Shown here piece by piece: positions 25,401-36,000 of a stretch of DNA of 46,645 bases. Position 1 is the first letter of the stretch, and the number at the start of each line of letters is the position of its first letter. The notes below the pieces were generated by a model. It saw only the letters and a list, made by a program, of their open reading frames with translations, was not told the DNA's origin and searched no databases. This DNA is from Ichthyophonus hoferi (taxonomy: Eukaryota > Opisthokonta > Ichthyosporea > Ichthyophonida > Ichthyophonidae): assembly GCA_002751075.1 (NCBI GenBank), contig NAOQ01000122.1:1385-48029 (forward strand), written 5' to 3'. The translations under genes were made by a program, and so were the position numbers.

Positions 25401-28400
25401 AGTATTCGTAAATGCTTAATTAATTAATTATAAACACCAATCATTTTTACGTACCAGCCGTCCTTGCCCAAAAATCTCATTACCAACACATGTTGACGGA
25501 GAAGGATTGGCTCAGGACTGGGAATACCAGCCACCTGTAACCTGATTGGACATTAGGAAGGGTCAACGCAGTCCAAGCCAATGAGAGCAGGTAATTTTCC
25601 CTTATAAATAGCGATGTTTTTAAACTGGTACTCCTGGGAGGCAATGTGAATATCGATATATATTTATATTTATATTTATATAGAGCTTCCTACTGGCGTG
25701 CGGGAAATTTTAAAATATAAAATTTGCACAAGGAGATCCTTATACTTTAAAATATATCTATGATAATTTAGTAATTTACATGCAATATAGTGAAATTTCC
25801 ACAAATAAAAAACGACACCACATGGGGGAGTTTCTTATACTTCCTCCAATGAATGGCATCGTATGTACGTAATATGATTGGCGTACCATAAATATACTAT
25901 TATCTATCTCTTTTCCTTCTATCTCTTCGTTTTATCCTACCCATATTTAGATATACTTATCGTTCCTTTTACAGTAACCACACACACACACACACATATA
26001 TATATAATACTATATAGATTACCAATAATATTGAGTTTAATGTATATGCTAATAAAAAGTAATGACAGAAGTTAGAGGTTAGTGGACAAGATAACGCTTT
26101 AAATTTTAAATGTTTTTAACAGAGCGTCGAGACTGGTGTATTAGTATGAATATTAATATTAGGCGAGTAATGTAAGATATAATATAATATGATAGGGTAT
26201 ATAGGGTATAAAAACCCACCTATTGTAATTTCGCATCTCTTTCTCGGCCCAAAGTCGAACCATTTTTCTGGGGTTACTCGTGGTGTGTCCGTGACGGAAC
26301 CTAAATTCACCATCTACATATTTGTCTCGATCTTTGAACACTAGAATGGATGTTTTGTAAACCTGCAAGAAAAAATAAAAGAAAGAGAGAAAGAAAGAGA
26401 GAAAAAAAGAGTGAGAGAAAGAAAGAAAGAAAGAGAAAAAGAAAGAGAGAGCAAGTAAATCATCCAATGAGAAGGTGCCTTGGATACAGCTTACTATATC
26501 AATCAACCAATCCTGATTTGCAAATAGGTAGGTCCGCATGATATAGTGCAAATAAAAATAAATTCCGATCAAAAAAGATAAGCCAATAAACACCAACTAC
26601 GTACTAACCCCCATATAGATCTAGTAGATCCCATTGGATAATAAAGTATAATGGGAGTCAATAGAAGTAAAGAGTCAAAACTTCAAGGTTATATAAACAA
26701 TTGAAATCATATATGTATGTAGGATGGTTCATATAGTACAATAGATGACTATCTGTGTGCGTCTCTCTTCACCTCACCTTGATAGCCAGTTCTTCTTGAT
26801 TGGCTGTGAAAGCATGGTACACGTTGGCCTGTAAAATCACACCCAATCATATAAGTTCTCCCAATAGTTCATTGGACGGGGTATGTACACGTGACTCATC
26901 ATACCTTCAATATACTAGAAATATGCCCGCTGAAAATTACTATTTGCCCAGGTAGAGCTAGCATTTTAATGCACCAGTAAAACAACGTAAAATTGTTCAA
27001 AAACATAAACGTGCAATCAGATATCATAAATCATTGTCATATATAGAAAATTGACGTGGAAAAAAAAGAAGAGGGACAGATTTGATTGGAAAGGAATCAT
27101 GCATTTACCCTAAAATCCACACGCTATAGTGCCAAGCATTTGGATACTCTAAATTTGGGTTTAAAATTGTTTTAAATCATCTCTCTACCAATAAATCAGG
27201 GCCTTGATGGTTTCTTTTCATTGCATTAATTGATGCTAATTAGGCAAAAAAAAAGCCGGTAATTTTTTAAAGTTTCTTATTCTTAAACTCATCCAATCAA
27301 AAAGCAATTAAATGCGTCCAGATATACCACAGTATATATAAGATAATAATTAAAAATCAAAAAAGCAGCCAAATACTAAACATCAACCCAATGAATTTTA
27401 CCCTTTAATTTTTTAAAACCTCGACATGATTGGTATACACTGCCTTTCCATATAAAATTGAACGGGCTATATATATATATATACAGAAAAACAATTAAAC
27501 ACCAAAAAGCAACCAAACAATAAACATCAATTCAATACCTTCTAACCATTACAAATGCAAATAGGAATTATTTCACGCACATACATACATACATACCTCC
27601 TTTCCACTGGACACGCAGCCATTAATCTCCTGGAACAGACCTGACGTCATCATCTTAAATAGGATCATGCGCGTGCGAGGGTCCAGTACTTGTTCAGTGG
27701 TGGCTCGATCAGCTTTATCAGTATTACGTTGACTGTAGTAGCAGTAGTTAGTATAGTAGAGTATATAGTAGAGTATATAGTAAGTATATAGTAAGTATAT
27801 AGTAGAGTACATAGTAGAGTATATAGTAAGTATATAGTAGAGTATATAGTAGAATATATAGTAAGTATATAGTAGAGTATATAGTAGAGTATATAGTAGA
27901 GTGTATAGTAGAGTATATAGTAGAGTATATAGTAGAGCATATAGCAGAGTATAGAGTAAGTATATAATAACATAGTAGAGTATATAGTAATATAGTAGAG
28001 TATATAGTAGAGTATATAGTAGAGTATATAGTAAGGTATATAGTGGGTATATAATAGGGTATAGTTATTGCTATTACTACTAATTACTATTACTTTCACT
28101 ATTAGCATTATCATTTTGTATCTTTCCTACTCTTAACTTTTTGAATGGGTTAATCCTCTCCCAGTATAAACCTCATTAGCCTACCTTACAAACATACATT
28201 TAATAGTAATTTAAATGATTCAGAAAGGCAGGACCAATCTAATACCCTACATAAAACCTTTTAAAATTACATAAAATGTTATTCCATAAGTGCATTAAAA
28301 CATAGCAACCAATCACAGGCACCGAACTGACCTTTCATTCAGTAGTTTTTTCTTGGAAGAAGCCAATTTACTGGTTGCTGAACTTGAGAGCGCGCGAGGG

Positions 28401-29975
28401 ACAAGGGTAGCTAAGAGAGGGGGGTTTAATGGAAGATTGAGGGGGGTTTAATAATCAATATTCCTAGATGTCAATATGTATAATATATAACCACATAATT
28501 GGATACACATCAATAATTCATGTGTCTATTAATAGATGATTAAATTTTTGATCGATTATTGGTAGATTCAAATGAATCATGACTTTTGTATCTACATTAA
28601 AAATTAATATATATATATATATATAATCATGGGGCGTTCTATTAATACGGTTTAACAAAGCGTTATTATAGGGTAAATATTAATTACATAACAACGAAGC
28701 ATACCAATAGACAATAACGTCCGTACCGGTGACAGTATGATAAGAAATCACATATAACACATTTCAACAGGGTGTGAAATACAATGTCAATGAGTGTATA
28801 GTCTTTCTTGCACCCATGCCTAGTTTCACAATCTTAATTAGAGCAATAATCATATATATATATATACATACACGTACAAGTCTCTCTAACTAAACACATA
28901 TGTGTGAATGCATTAACAACCTTATATACAGGTACAGATCCTTTTCTCTCCAGGGGTACTTACCAACATTAATCTTATTATAATATTTCCTTAGTGCGAG
29001 CTCACTAGGTTGCAGAATGGTTTTATCAGCATTGGCTGGCACACCCTGACTACGGGTTACACTGAAATCTGTATGGTTACTTAAATATTAACATCCATAG
29101 GTGGTTGGTGGTTGCTATGTTTAAATGTTCTTAAATAGATTTCACTAATAGTAGCTATTGGCAATTGGTATGATCAGGTATTTTCTTGTAATTTTAATTA
29201 ATCGTGGTTATTGGTAGTAAACATGTTTAGATATTTTAAAGCAACTTAAATTAATAGTAATCATCGTCAATGGCCTATAATCACTAGTGATTATTATTGA
29301 TTAAAATTTTCTTATAGACCATACTGTGCCAACCTTGACGCCCTGGTTCTTTGACTTATCCCATTGTCTATCAACAATTACATACCATCATATCACATGA
29401 ATATATATATACGTATACTCTAAATACACATAGGCATACAAAAACTTGTCTAAATATACCCATATATTCCACACATACACACATAAATAAAGTATTGCAA
29501 TACTTCACATACATATACCCAATATACCTAATACAGTCACACACTTCCATACCATCAGGGTCACCGTATTCCTCATGGTCATAATGTACCTCGTCATCAT
29601 AGTCATAATACTCTTCTTCATACTCATCTCCCTCCTCCTCCTCTAAGTGTTGCCTGTGCAACTCTGCATTTATCTCAGCCACTTCTTTATCTAGAGGAAG
29701 GGTATCTTCCACTTTGGGTACGACAGGGCTGTATGGGTTACATGTGAGGGTCTGCTTACTTGTATACATATGTACATTCTAAAATGTACGTGCAGACGTG
29801 TAGATATATATATATATATATATATATATTCATGAATTTGAATAGGAAAGCATAAAGGGATATACAAATATTAATTAACGTTTCATAATACAACATGCAC
29901 ACACAATCCTTCCTCCAGCTCAGCTCCTCTGACATACCTCACCGCCACATCGTCAAACTGGCCCACAGTTGCCAT
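19927..29975 (-). CDS. RIOK1: RIO1-type atypical serine kinase/ATPase (17 exons)
   Basis: RIO1 works at the last steps of 40S subunit maturation. Exons on the minus strand: 29975-29938, 29758-29553, 29068-28964, 28410-28332, 27732-27597, 26828-26778, 26362-26220, 25541-25455, 25185-25113, 24099-24035, 23768-23665, 23381-23275, 22229-22169, 22011-21920, 21583-21530, 21071-20442 (contains an N gap) and 20034-19927. All phases agree, giving 564 aa if the gap flanks are merged (human RIOK1 is of similar size). An acidic N-terminus ([17 protein letters not shown]) precedes [17 protein letters not shown], the ATP loop SSGKEANVYHA (about aa 183-193), K205 in LAIK, the catalytic loop VHGDLSEYN (D321, N326) and metal-binding [12 protein letters not shown] (D338). 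YIPRTL and a lysine-rich tail follow. Most RIO1 proteins that I recall have HAD where this has HGD. It is divergent from the macrodomain gene. Confidence 0.95.
20472..21022. repeat. 337-N assembly gap with identical 107-bp flanks inside RIO1 exon 16
   Basis: Bases 20579-20915 are N. The 107 bases before the gap (20472-20578) are identical to the 107 bases after it (20916-21022). The duplicated stretch encodes the acidic segment ending in Glu-Gly repeats. Collapsing the two copies into one gives an exon of 186 bases (62 codons) that keeps phase 0 on both sides. That makes unmerged overlapping contig ends the simplest explanation. A genuine tandem duplication in the acidic tail is the alternative. 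Confidence 0.8.
22457..22487. repeat. (AT)n microsatellite in RIO1 intron 12
   Basis: An uninterrupted AT dinucleotide run of about 30 bases. It is preceded by a CACACA stretch and, 15-25 bases upstream, by a GACCCGACTCG motif (22431-22441). Similar but shorter AT runs occur in other introns of this gene. Confidence 0.8.
23490..23632. repeat. Pentanucleotide microsatellite (ATAAT / ATAAC units) in RIO1 intron 11
   Basis: About 140 bases are built from five-base units, switching between blocks of TATAA and blocks of CATAA type. The repeat lies inside the intron between the exons ending at 23665 and starting at 23381. On the minus strand it creates an ORF extension that is not part of the kinase. 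Confidence 0.85.
26368..26456. repeat. Purine-rich (GAAA/GAGA)n tract in RIO1 intron 6
   Basis: About 85 bases of almost pure A/G on the plus strand end directly at the acceptor of the exon beginning at 26362. On the gene strand it is therefore an exceptionally long polypyrimidine tract immediately upstream of the AG. The plus-strand lysine/arginine-rich ORF here is an artefact of the repeat. Confidence 0.8.
27751..28065. repeat. Minisatellite of about 12-bp units in RIO1 intron 4
   Basis: Roughly two dozen tandem copies of AGTATATAGTAG and close variants (some lacking the second GTAG) fill about 315 bases of the intron between the exons at 28410-28332 and 27732-27597. The 149-codon minus-strand ORF rich in Tyr, Ile and Leu is a product of this repeat and not a gene. 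Confidence 0.9.
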
Positions 29976-30823
29976 AGTAATGCTTACTAGGACCAATAGT
30001 TACTTCGATAGATTGAAACGTATATACTCAATATATATCAGGCACTAAGTTATATTTATTATATACTAAATACTATATACTAAATATTATATACTATATA
30101 TTATATATTATATTTGTGGTTATTGTATAATTTAAAATAAATATAAACACTGGCGCACGTGTACATGGTGCATTAATAATATAAACAGTGCCCAATTATG
30201 ACGTACATAAATAGATATGACGTCATTAATTATCTATATTTACTAATGATTATATTTTCTGCTTATTAGATTGATATCTTTATAAAGACTTTTCGGTTAA
30301 GTTTTGCGCTACCTTTTTATTATAATAATTAATTGAGCAATTACAAGAATTTTCTTCTAAAAAAAATATGTTCTAAAAAGAAAATAATCGCAAGGTAGTT
30401 GCTATTAATTTCTAAAAGCCGCTTTGTTATTCCTCCATGAAGCTGGAAATAAACGAATGTAGTCCCAAAAAGGGGAGGATAAAAGTTCCAATATAGCCAA
30501 TTGAAATCCACATATTTAATGTGTCCCCCAATCACAAGTCTTTTGTTTTTGTGTCTAGTCGTAATCCATTAATAATGTTGATCATGTGCCATCATTTAAC
30601 CATTTATAAATAGATAAAAGGATCAGATTGGTCAGTTGGTCAGGTTAAACCCACTTCAAAAGCTATTAGTACATACATATACACGAATATATACCTACTT
30701 AAAATTTATTAACTTTTCACCAATAATAATACTTAATTAAAAAAGGTCCCCGCCAAATTCACCTAATATGGCAGAACTAAACCCTTCCAATAAAACATAG
30801 AGCATTTACGAACACGTAAATAT

Positions 30824-31729
30824 ATGTATTTCTTTAGTAATATAATGATTCCAGCTATCATTTCCGTTTTCTTTTATTTATTTTTCCCCTTTGTATTAAT
30901 GCTAAGAATCATCCAAAGAGCAATGCCTCCCTCTTTGTTCTCACGTTATCCTAAAAATTGTGTGAAGTTAGCTGACATCGGAACATGGGCAACTTACCGT
31001 ATCCAAAAGGCACAGCTTGCATCTCCAGTAAATCCCTCAATGGTTAACGAAGAGTTAAACAAAAAGTTATCATTGTTTGTTGGCGATATAACCAGTCTTC
31101 AAGTAGATGCCATTGTCAATGCAGCCAATAATACCCTACTAGGTGGTGGAGGAGTAGATGGGGCTATTCATAGGGCGGCAGGATATGACCTGTTACAGGA
31201 GTGCCGTACATTAGGTGGGTGTGCCACAGGCCGCGCCAAGATAACCAAGGGTTATAAGCTACCTGCAAAGCATGTGATTCACACAGTGGGACCAATCGGG
31301 GAGAAACACCAGTTATTAGAGGACTGCTACACTTCTTGTCTTAACATTTTACTTGAAAACAATCTTCGTTCTATCGCTTTCTGCTGTGTCTCCACCGGGG
31401 CTTACGGGTTTCGGAACCGACCAGCTGCTGAAATAGCAACAGATGTTGTTAGACAGTTTCTGATCAAGAATAGCGACAAGGTTGACCGGATTATTTTTTG
31501 TTTGTTTCTGGATGTTGATGTTAAAATTTATGAGGAGCTTTTACAGCAAAAATTCCCTCGACTTGAGAAGAACATAAGTAAGACCTTGGATGCTGAGAAG
31601 GACAAGAATGAAGAGGAGAGCCTTGAGTCTGAAATGAATATTAAGAATAAGAGAGAGGAGGAGGTGCATGAAGGGAGAGGGGACAAGAAGTTACAACGAT
31701 GTGATAATAACACAGAGAAAGAACTCTAA
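30824..31729 (+). CDS. MacroD-type macrodomain protein (probable ADP-ribosyl hydrolase), intronless
   Basis: Macrodomains of the MacroD class bind ADP-ribose, remove mono-ADP-ribose from proteins and hydrolyse O-acetyl-ADP-ribose. The 301-aa frame holds GDIT (aa 87-90), [20 protein letters not shown] (aa 94-113), [15 protein letters not shown] (aa 143-157) and STGAYGF (aa 190-196). N102 and D112 match the catalytic Asn/Asp pair of human MACROD1. [12 protein letters not shown] follows near aa 219-230. The last 50 residues form a charged Glu/Lys tail. The first 25 residues are very hydrophobic. The better start may be Met26 (30899), giving [20 protein letters not shown], which looks like a mitochondrial presequence, as MACROD1 has. 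It has no intron, while both flanking genes have 14 or more, so retroposition or transfer is possible. It starts about 850 bp from the RIO1 start, on the opposite strand. Confidence 0.92.
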   Translation: MYFFSNIMIPAIISVFFYLFFPFVLMLRIIQRAMPPSLFSRYPKNCVKLADIGTWATYRIQKAQLASPVNPSMVNEELNKKLSLFVGDITSLQVDAIVNAANNTLLGGGGVDGAIHRAAGYDLLQECRTLGGCATGRAKITKGYKLPAKHVIHTVGPIGEKHQLLEDCYTSCLNILLENNLRSIAFCCVSTGAYGFRNRPAAEIATDVVRQFLIKNSDKVDRIIFCLFLDVDVKIYEELLQQKFPRLEKNISKTLDAEKDKNEEESLESEMNIKNKREEEVHEGRGDKKLQRCDNNTEKEL

Positions 31730-33030
31730 TGGATACTATTAATTAATTAACATCATGGGACGCATACATATTAGTTAATCGGACGTTACGTATTTGATAG
31801 ATGTAATATAAGCATTTCTTTCCAAGTTACTCTTTTTATAATTACTTTATTCCCGTTTTCTTATTTTAGAATTTGTAGACTGCAAGTTACATCTATATGC
31901 ACACACTATAGAAAGATACACAGTCAGATGTATATACCCCAATATATTTACAACTGTTTACAAACTATTATATATCGATTGTCACTTGATTTTATATAAT
32001 AGGCACTGTGCATAGGTATAAGAGGCTGATAAACTGAATAATAGAAATAGTAACGTATTACTATGTTGTGGCTAGAATGGTTAATAAAGGTTATAATACA
32101 GACCTTATATTATACATTATATCATATAATATGCATTATATTGTACACTATATTATGAACTATAGCATATAATATATTATTTTACACTTGATGTCATATA
32201 CCATGTATTTCATACCTACACTTATTTCTCAGTTATTTAATAGCTTTAAAATTTCATTAGAGCGAGGAAATTCCGTTCCAAAACTGCTAGTATAGACCCC
32301 CTAACTCCATGAAATTTGGTAAATCAAACGAGTGCTTATAGGTATATAAAGAATAATCATGTACCAGATTAGTGAGATTTCATTGGGCAACACAAGAAAA
32401 TGGTGCTATATATAATTGGGAATGTCAAGTCAGTTTTAATATATTAGGTTATTAGCTTACTTGAAGCTATTGTCTCACTATATCAGAGTTACTATCTTAC
32501 TATAATAGCCCATTACAGAGTATAACGAATTATTTCTAATACAAGGACCTTATCATTATGATTAATGTATTATATAATTATACTTCAGTATTTATCACAT
32601 AAAGTAAAAGTCTAATCCAAATCTGCTAATATTGTTAATCCTTTGTAAATAATTTTATTCACATGCATACAAGAAGGATGTAAAGTGTATTTCACCTGGC
32701 CAGTCATTTTAATTGGCCAATAAGCGAGCACTATACATTTTAATGTCATGGCGCCATGGCATTCCTACACTGATCTATAGGGTGACATCATGATAATATA
32801 ACTTTTGTAGAGCTAACCAACTTGCATATTGTATTATGTACCAGACATAAAATACATTTTACCTAGGCGCTTAAGAACATACCTTATCTTGGATCTATAT
32901 ATGGGATTATAGAAATTATGTAAAGCCATACTAAGTACTCCAGGCTACTCTTAGGTATTCCCAGATATACTTCAAATTCCAGTAAAATAATCATAACCTT
33001 TAAAGAGATTATTGACTAATCCAGACAATT
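31730..33030. other. Convergent intergenic region between the macrodomain gene and NOC2
   Basis: No gene could be supported. The sequence is AT-rich, with TATA-type near-repeats around 32095-32195 (variants of ATTATATCATATAATATGC). It contains the 3' ends of two convergent genes. Possible AATAAA-type sites exist on both strands, but none can be chosen with confidence. Confidence 0.5.
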
Positions 33031-36000
33031 TTACTGGCTCACTACTTTGGCAATCTTAGATCTATGAGCCCCAGCGGTGGCTAGCCATTGGTTGTAATAA
33101 CGTGATAAAGGCGTTCCCTTGGCCTGTTCTGCCTCGGCCCAGGTGCGCTATTGGGGGAAAGGATGACTGTTAGACGTGACGTATGGGTGTGTCTAAATAT
33201 GGTAGTGTAATATATGTAAATAAATAGATAGATAGGGAGAGATTTACACCGGCCTATATATATGCAGAGATTGATGGATATACATACAGCCGCATCCGTG
33301 TCCCTGGGTCCAGCATTGAGATGGGCACGCTTACTGGTGAGATGGCGGCAGTTGTCCTCAATCTATTGGCAGATAAAATCCAATCAATATAGGCCAATTT
33401 TGAACTTACATTAACATCGTCATATAAGGATATAAGAGGTGTCATTGCACGCAATCTCATTGGTAGAGAGAACCCAGTAAATATTAATATTGATAGGCTA
33501 ATAGCTGACGCCCTTCAGTAACGTCCAACCAGATATGAATATTATAAAATTTCACGTAGATCTAAGTAACGATTGTTCTCAATCAAATATAGAGTATTTA
33601 TTTGAAATTTCAAGCACTTAACAATTCATCGTTTTTCGGGGGTTTTTTTTAGTTCTTTGTAGGAAATAGAAATATAAATTTTAAAAGTAGGGTGGAGATT
33701 GGATTAAAAAATGTCACACGTCCAATCAGAAGACAAATATAGAGAGGGGCAAAGCTCCTATTGCACACTGCATACTATGTATATACGTGCTCATATGAAA
33801 TATTGACTGGTAAAATATCCAACCAGGTAATATTATTGAACCATCTAGCTAGCCATCAATCAAAGATCTTCTTAAAAATTTAATCGTAAAATATTCCATC
33901 AGACAAGGTTATATAGAGAAGTGAACAAACCTTATCCAATAAGATCTTGACAGGTTTTGACAAGCGGGGATCCTTGCTTGTGCTTATGAATTTCTTTAGC
34001 TGTAAAATAGTAGGACATTAGGATAAATAGTAAGTATATGTGGAAGTATACATATATGCAAGTAGGCAAGCGAGTCTAATTGGATGGCACAAGGATCAAA
34101 CGCACAACAGCTATTAAATTATAACACGGACCAATAATACAACGTCCTTAAATAGATTTTAGCCACTCATTTCCGCACAAAAAAGCCTAATTGGGTGTTG
34201 GAACCAATGATATAGATAGAGGAAAAGAAAAGAAAAGAGAAAGGGGTATATAATGGATAGATATACATCGATATATATCAACCTATATAAACATAAAGTG
34301 CCATTCATACCTCCATCACACTCAGAAGGGCCAACTCAGGGAAGGTCACTATATGACTGTCCAATAAAAATGATTAGCACTTGTCCATATATATACCGTG
34401 AAAAGAACTAGGCACTGGCTATTTTAAAGATAAGTATAGACCAATGGGCAGTGTCCTGATAAAGGAACACCAATTATAGGGGATAGTCTCAATCTAACTA
34501 AATGGTTCCAATCGAAAAACAAGACAACGGTACACATACACTCATAAAACCAACCTATAACGGGCCAGATGCGCCAATAGCAAGGGGACTGCGGCCTCAA
34601 CCAGCTTAACCTGTGGATAATGATTGGGTTAGAGTACTAATCAAATGTATAGGTACATATACCACCAACCACATTTACATATTTATCACTAACAGGTAAT
34701 TAATTAATAATTAAGCCTACCCACCTGATAGGCTCTGGTACCGACGAATGCTGACGAGAGAGTGAGAGTGGAAGTGAGGTCACCATTTTCCTTATTTGGC
34801 TTGGGCTTCATGGTGGTCGTTTTGTGACGCAATAGCTGTATATAAATGTTCGTGTATAGAAGTATTTGAATAGGTAAGTAAACAGGACTACTATAGAACA
34901 TTGTAAATGATATGCAGCCAATAGGTATGTGCTCTATTTATATCTCTCAAATATTATACCATTTGCTTCACGGTAGAGAGAGAGAGAGAAAGAGAGAGAG
35001 ATGAGAATCCTACATCAATAATAGGGGCCGATACTGGAATGTACTGATTGGTCTTCTCAGTCAATGACATCAAGGCTTGAATACACTGTAATCTCATTGG
35101 TACATAGCGGGGTGATCCCACACGTCTGTGATTGATTAATTGTCAGGGTGTCAGTCGGGTAGAATATATATGAGAAAAGTATAGATAGGGAGATAAAGCA
35201 AGAGGACAATGAAAGAGTAATAATAGGAGAGTATATACTAGTAGTAATGATAAAGCCAAATGAAACAATTAAAATAAATAAAATAATAACCCACCAATCA
35301 GAGACAAGTCTTACCTAATGGTATTGTTAATAATTTGTACCATTGGGTACACCAAGGGCTCCATGGTAGGTGATTCGTCATTACTGCTGCACAGTGAACC
35401 AATAACATTTGACCACAGGCGTAATTTTCTAACGTAACCCCAGCTCACTACTTTACACTCCTCAACTTCCTGTACAGTCAAAGCATTTGATTAGCTGTCA
35501 GAATACTTTACCCAACCCTACCTACTATACATACATATATCCAAAATACTTTTCAAATTAAATATCGAAAAAATCAAAAAAGATAAGAATCTATCACACA
35601 CATCTCATAGGACCCCAATTACCCAAGGGGATTTGAAGTAATTTACAAATTTACAAATGATTTTTCATGGGTATATCTTTCCAGTACTTTCTACCTATAT
35701 CTCAACTCAACATTCAATACACCATTACATTCAGTGTATCCACAGGATTCCATTGGCTCTCAGGATATCATTATACAAGATCTATCAATCATAATAGACT
35801 TAACATTATTATATACATTTTAAGGTCTCCAGTAAATATAGGAATATTCCTATTGTGTTTCATACAGAATGTACCATCTAACCCTCCCAACCAATCATTT
35901 TCCATTTATATTACGGAGATTCATAGAATACTTGAATATACCAATAAAAACGCACATTTAAATTTTCTTCCAACCAAATAAAAATTGGTATGCATCTTAT

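Noticed and set aside
26350-26541. Lys/Arg-rich plus-strand ORF
   Set aside because: A product of the (GAAA/GAGA)n repeat inside a RIO1 intron.
27573-28114. Tyr/Ile/Leu-rich minus-strand ORFs of 79 and 149 codons
   Set aside because: They are read-through of the AGTATATAGTAG minisatellite. Only the end of the shorter one is real, as RIO1 exon 5.
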